Below are positions 19,823 to 20,845 of a DNA stretch of 20,845 nt, one piece after another. Position numbers and translations under genes: made by a program. Source of the DNA: a virus; IMG/VR virus record IMGVR_UViG_3300042294_001447, positions 1 through 20,845 of that record. One strand, written 5' to 3'. The notes beneath the pieces are model-generated. The model ran no database searches. It saw only the letters and a program-made list of their open reading frames with translations, and was not told the DNA's origin. The stretch's first letter is position 1; every line of letters starts with the position of its first letter.

Positions 19823-19948
19823 ATGGATTATATTCAGGATATTATAAGAGAAAAAATAGCGGATGAGATTAGGCATTTAGATCTTCCATATGAATGGAAA
19901 CCTAATGAAGTCTTAGCGTATATAGTAAGAAAAATAGAAAAGAAATAG
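19823..19948 (+). CDS. Helical microprotein
   Basis: A 41-residue charged helical protein (MDYIQDIIREKIADEIRHLD...NEVLAYIVRKIEKK). The -10 box ends 6 nt before the ATG and no Shine-Dalgarno is present, consistent with leaderless translation. It is the first gene after the strong terminator. The function is unknown. Confidence 0.62.
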   Translation: MDYIQDIIREKIADEIRHLDLPYEWKPNEVLAYIVRKIEKK

Positions 19949-19955
19949 GCGGACA

Positions 19956-20072
19956 TTGAGCGATAAATGTGAGATAAAGGGTTGTGAAAATCAAGCCAGT
20001 AGAATCACGGCCACAGACACCAAATATATACAGGTTTGCAATGAATGTTACCAGGATAAGTATAAGATATGA
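19956..20072 (+). CDS. Zinc-finger microprotein
   Basis: A 38-residue protein from TTG 19956. It carries C5, C10, C28 and C31 (SDKCEIKGCEN and VCNECYQ), a C-x4-C-x17-C-x2-C zinc site, and little else. AGGCGG at 19947-19952 is a near-consensus Shine-Dalgarno but lies only 3 nt upstream, so the start is uncertain. Its stop overlaps the next ATG (ATGA). The intact Cys4 pattern is the main reason to call it a gene. Confidence 0.58.
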   Translation: MSDKCEIKGCENQASRITATDTKYIQVCNECYQDKYKI

Positions 20073-20182
20073 TAGATAAAATAACTGAAATATTGTGGAT
20101 TTGGATAAATAAATTAGCCTCTTTTCCAGATGACCTTCTTGATATCCATGATGATGAGGAAAATGCTATAATAGACGAATAG
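20069..20182 (+). CDS. Acidic microprotein
   Basis: A 37-residue protein with an aromatic amphipathic start (ITEILWIWINKLASF) and an acidic end (DDLLDIHDDEENAIIDE). It overlaps the upstream stop in an ATGA junction. Its 3' end contains the extended -10 promoter of the next transcript. It could be a membrane-touching peptide. No function is known. Confidence 0.55.
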   Translation: MIDKITEILWIWINKLASFPDDLLDIHDDEENAIIDE

Positions 20183-20202
20183 ATGGAGATCTAGACCCAT
20201 CT
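20164..20202 (+). promoter_or_regulatory. Extended -10 promoter and 5' stem for the 20227 gene
   Basis: TGC-TATAAT (20164-20172) within the exact 14-nt repeat shared with 10887-10900. The transcript should start near 20179 and has a 5' stem, AGATGG (20181-20186) with CCATCT (20197-20202) and a 10-nt loop. AGGAG (20216-20220) lies 6 nt before ATG 20227, so this is a normal leadered message. Confidence 0.65.
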
Positions 20203-20226
20203 AAATACAACCTATAGGAGAACAAA

Positions 20227-20379
20227 ATGGCAGACGGATTAGAACTAAAAGGATTTAATGATACTGGAGAGCAATCAGGAAGCAACACCCTTGATTTAAA
20301 TCCAACTGGTCAAGCACCAGCATCAGCATTTCCAGCAAAAGATGTTTCAAACCAATCAACAGCACAAGGACCTAAGTAG
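20227..20379 (+). CDS. Small low-complexity phage protein
   Basis: A 50-residue polar protein rich in Gly, Ser, Asn, Ala, Pro and Gln (GLELKGFNDTGEQSGSNTLDLNPTGQAPASAFPAKD), probably disordered. It has a good Shine-Dalgarno (AGGAG, 6 nt) and its own promoter, suggesting strong expression. Such short Gly/Asn-rich proteins in this position may be virion decoration or assembly helpers, but this is inference. Confidence 0.65.
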   Translation: MADGLELKGFNDTGEQSGSNTLDLNPTGQAPASAFPAKDVSNQSTAQGPK

Positions 20380-20382
20380 TCA

Positions 20383-20532
20383 ATGTGTTTTGAATGTGGA
20401 TGTGAGTCAGTAGGTAGCGAGTCAGGAATCATTTCTGCTCCCATGCTAGATGTCACAAGAGACGACGAAGCTGGTTTAACTTTAAATATGACGGCAACAC
20501 AAGAGCAGAGAACCAGATTTATCAATGAGTGA
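20383..20532 (+). CDS. Cysteine-start microprotein (MCFECGC type)
   Basis: A 49-residue protein starting MCFECGCESVGSESGI, with C2, C5 and C7 forming a compact metal-binding N-terminus, then LDVTRDDEAGLTLNMTATQEQRTRFINE. The MCFECGC...EAGLTL...TQEQRxRFINE pattern is one seen in phage genomes near structural genes. It lies 3 nt after the previous stop and overlaps the next gene by 8 nt. A zinc or iron-sulphur role is possible; none is established. Confidence 0.68.
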   Translation: MCFECGCESVGSESGIISAPMLDVTRDDEAGLTLNMTATQEQRTRFINE

Positions 20533-20743
20533 TAATGGAACTGGAATGGCTTCACCAGCGGTAAACACACCATCAGGTGCAGTTACTAGCGAAGAGGCTA
20601 CAAGAAAAAACCCAAAACAGGGTGGGTTCCGCTCAGGAATAAGTGGGTCTAAGCCACTCACTAGAGTTGATCGAAATAGGCATGGAATACGCAGAGAGAC
20701 TAATTTAGGACCAAAGAAAACTGGAAGACCTAAAAAAGTATAA
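20525..20743 (+). CDS. Basic disordered phage protein
   Basis: A 72-residue, Gly/Lys/Arg-rich protein (EEATRKNPKQGGFRSGISGSKPLTRVDRNRHGIRRETNLGPKKTGRPKKV) with an AT-hook-like GRPKK near its end. It could bind DNA or RNA or help virion assembly. It overlaps both neighbours. No family is recognised. Confidence 0.65.
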   Translation: MSDNGTGMASPAVNTPSGAVTSEEATRKNPKQGGFRSGISGSKPLTRVDRNRHGIRRETNLGPKKTGRPKKV

Positions 20744-20844
20744 TGTGTGACCAAGTAATCAGTAATTCATCAGATCTTAGTATTGATATTATCAACACAA
20801 TAGATGATCAAATAGATAGATTTGATGAGACTGGTATACTGTAA
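20743..20844 (+). CDS. Acidic microprotein
   Basis: A 33-residue acidic protein beginning MCDQVISNSS and ending DDQIDRFDETGIL. Its ATG overlaps the upstream stop (TAATG), and its own stop is at 20842-20844, one base before the window end. It is supported mainly by continuous overlap with its neighbour. The function is unknown. Confidence 0.5.
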   Translation: MCDQVISNSSDLSIDIINTIDDQIDRFDETGIL

Positions 20845-20845
20845 A

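Noticed and set aside
20310-20754. Two minus-strand frames near the right end
   Set aside because: They lie opposite four consistently overlapping + strand genes with start signals, and their translations look unstructured.
1-20845. CRISPR array, insertion sequence, integrase or attachment site
   Set aside because: No regularly spaced direct repeats, transposase, integrase or tRNA fragment was found on reading either strand.

Overview
This window reads as part of the genome of a tailed double-stranded DNA phage that infects an actinobacterium, probably an AT-rich freshwater lineage of the Nanopelagicales (acI) type. The phage call rests on a terminase small/large pair with intact ATPase and nuclease motifs, a CHAP endolysin with membrane-protein neighbours, several phage-specific small domains, and tight gene packing on the + strand only, mostly with ATGA or 4-20 nt overlaps. 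The actinobacterial call rests on a WhiB-type iron-sulphur regulator, a proteasome/HslV-like hydrolase, and very frequent leaderless promoters. The low-GC freshwater host is inference from base composition and gene style.

Layout. 1-3423: end of an unidentified gene, a zinc-finger protein, a RuvC-like resolvase, two microproteins (zinc ribbon and HTH), a GT25 glycosyltransferase, a methyltransferase-GT32 fusion and a nucleotide-modification-associated protein. 3420-6720: packaging block (terminase small and large subunits) and small phage proteins. 6750-8019: small heat-shock protein under a promoter with a large inverted repeat, a GC-rich structured leader, a staphylococcal-nuclease-type nuclease and an FmdB-like zinc ribbon. 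8023-13088: a large secreted protein, a probable lysis block (small membrane protein, lipoprotein, holin-like protein, CHAP endolysin) and a three-domain phage protein. 13091-15727: a regulatory/accessory cluster with WhiB, several small zinc proteins, a membrane coiled-coil protein and the Ntn-hydrolase. 15724-18050: secreted subtilase, a terminator fused to a promoter, a pyrimidine-dimer-glycosylase-like protein, thioredoxin and an acidic microprotein. 18084-19804: a secreted Ig-like/S-layer-like protein ending in a strong terminator. 19788-20845: microproteins that probably lead into the portal/capsid region beyond the window.

How it works together. Packaging and DNA-processing enzymes (resolvase, terminase, nuclease, dimer glycosylase) sit among genes for surface-glycan modification, stress and redox chaperoning (Hsp20, thioredoxin), host-type regulation (WhiB) and export: two large secreted proteins, a secreted protease and a lipoprotein. 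Transcription appears to be re-initiated many times. At least ten genes have a -10 hexamer ending 6-9 nt before the start codon, so their mRNAs should be leaderless. A smaller group (hsp20, nuclease, the two large secreted proteins, 13158 and 20227) has real leaders, several of them with inverted repeats, hairpins or mini-ORFs. The most striking non-coding object is the roughly 130-nt leader of the nuclease gene, which resembles an unassigned cis-regulatory RNA.
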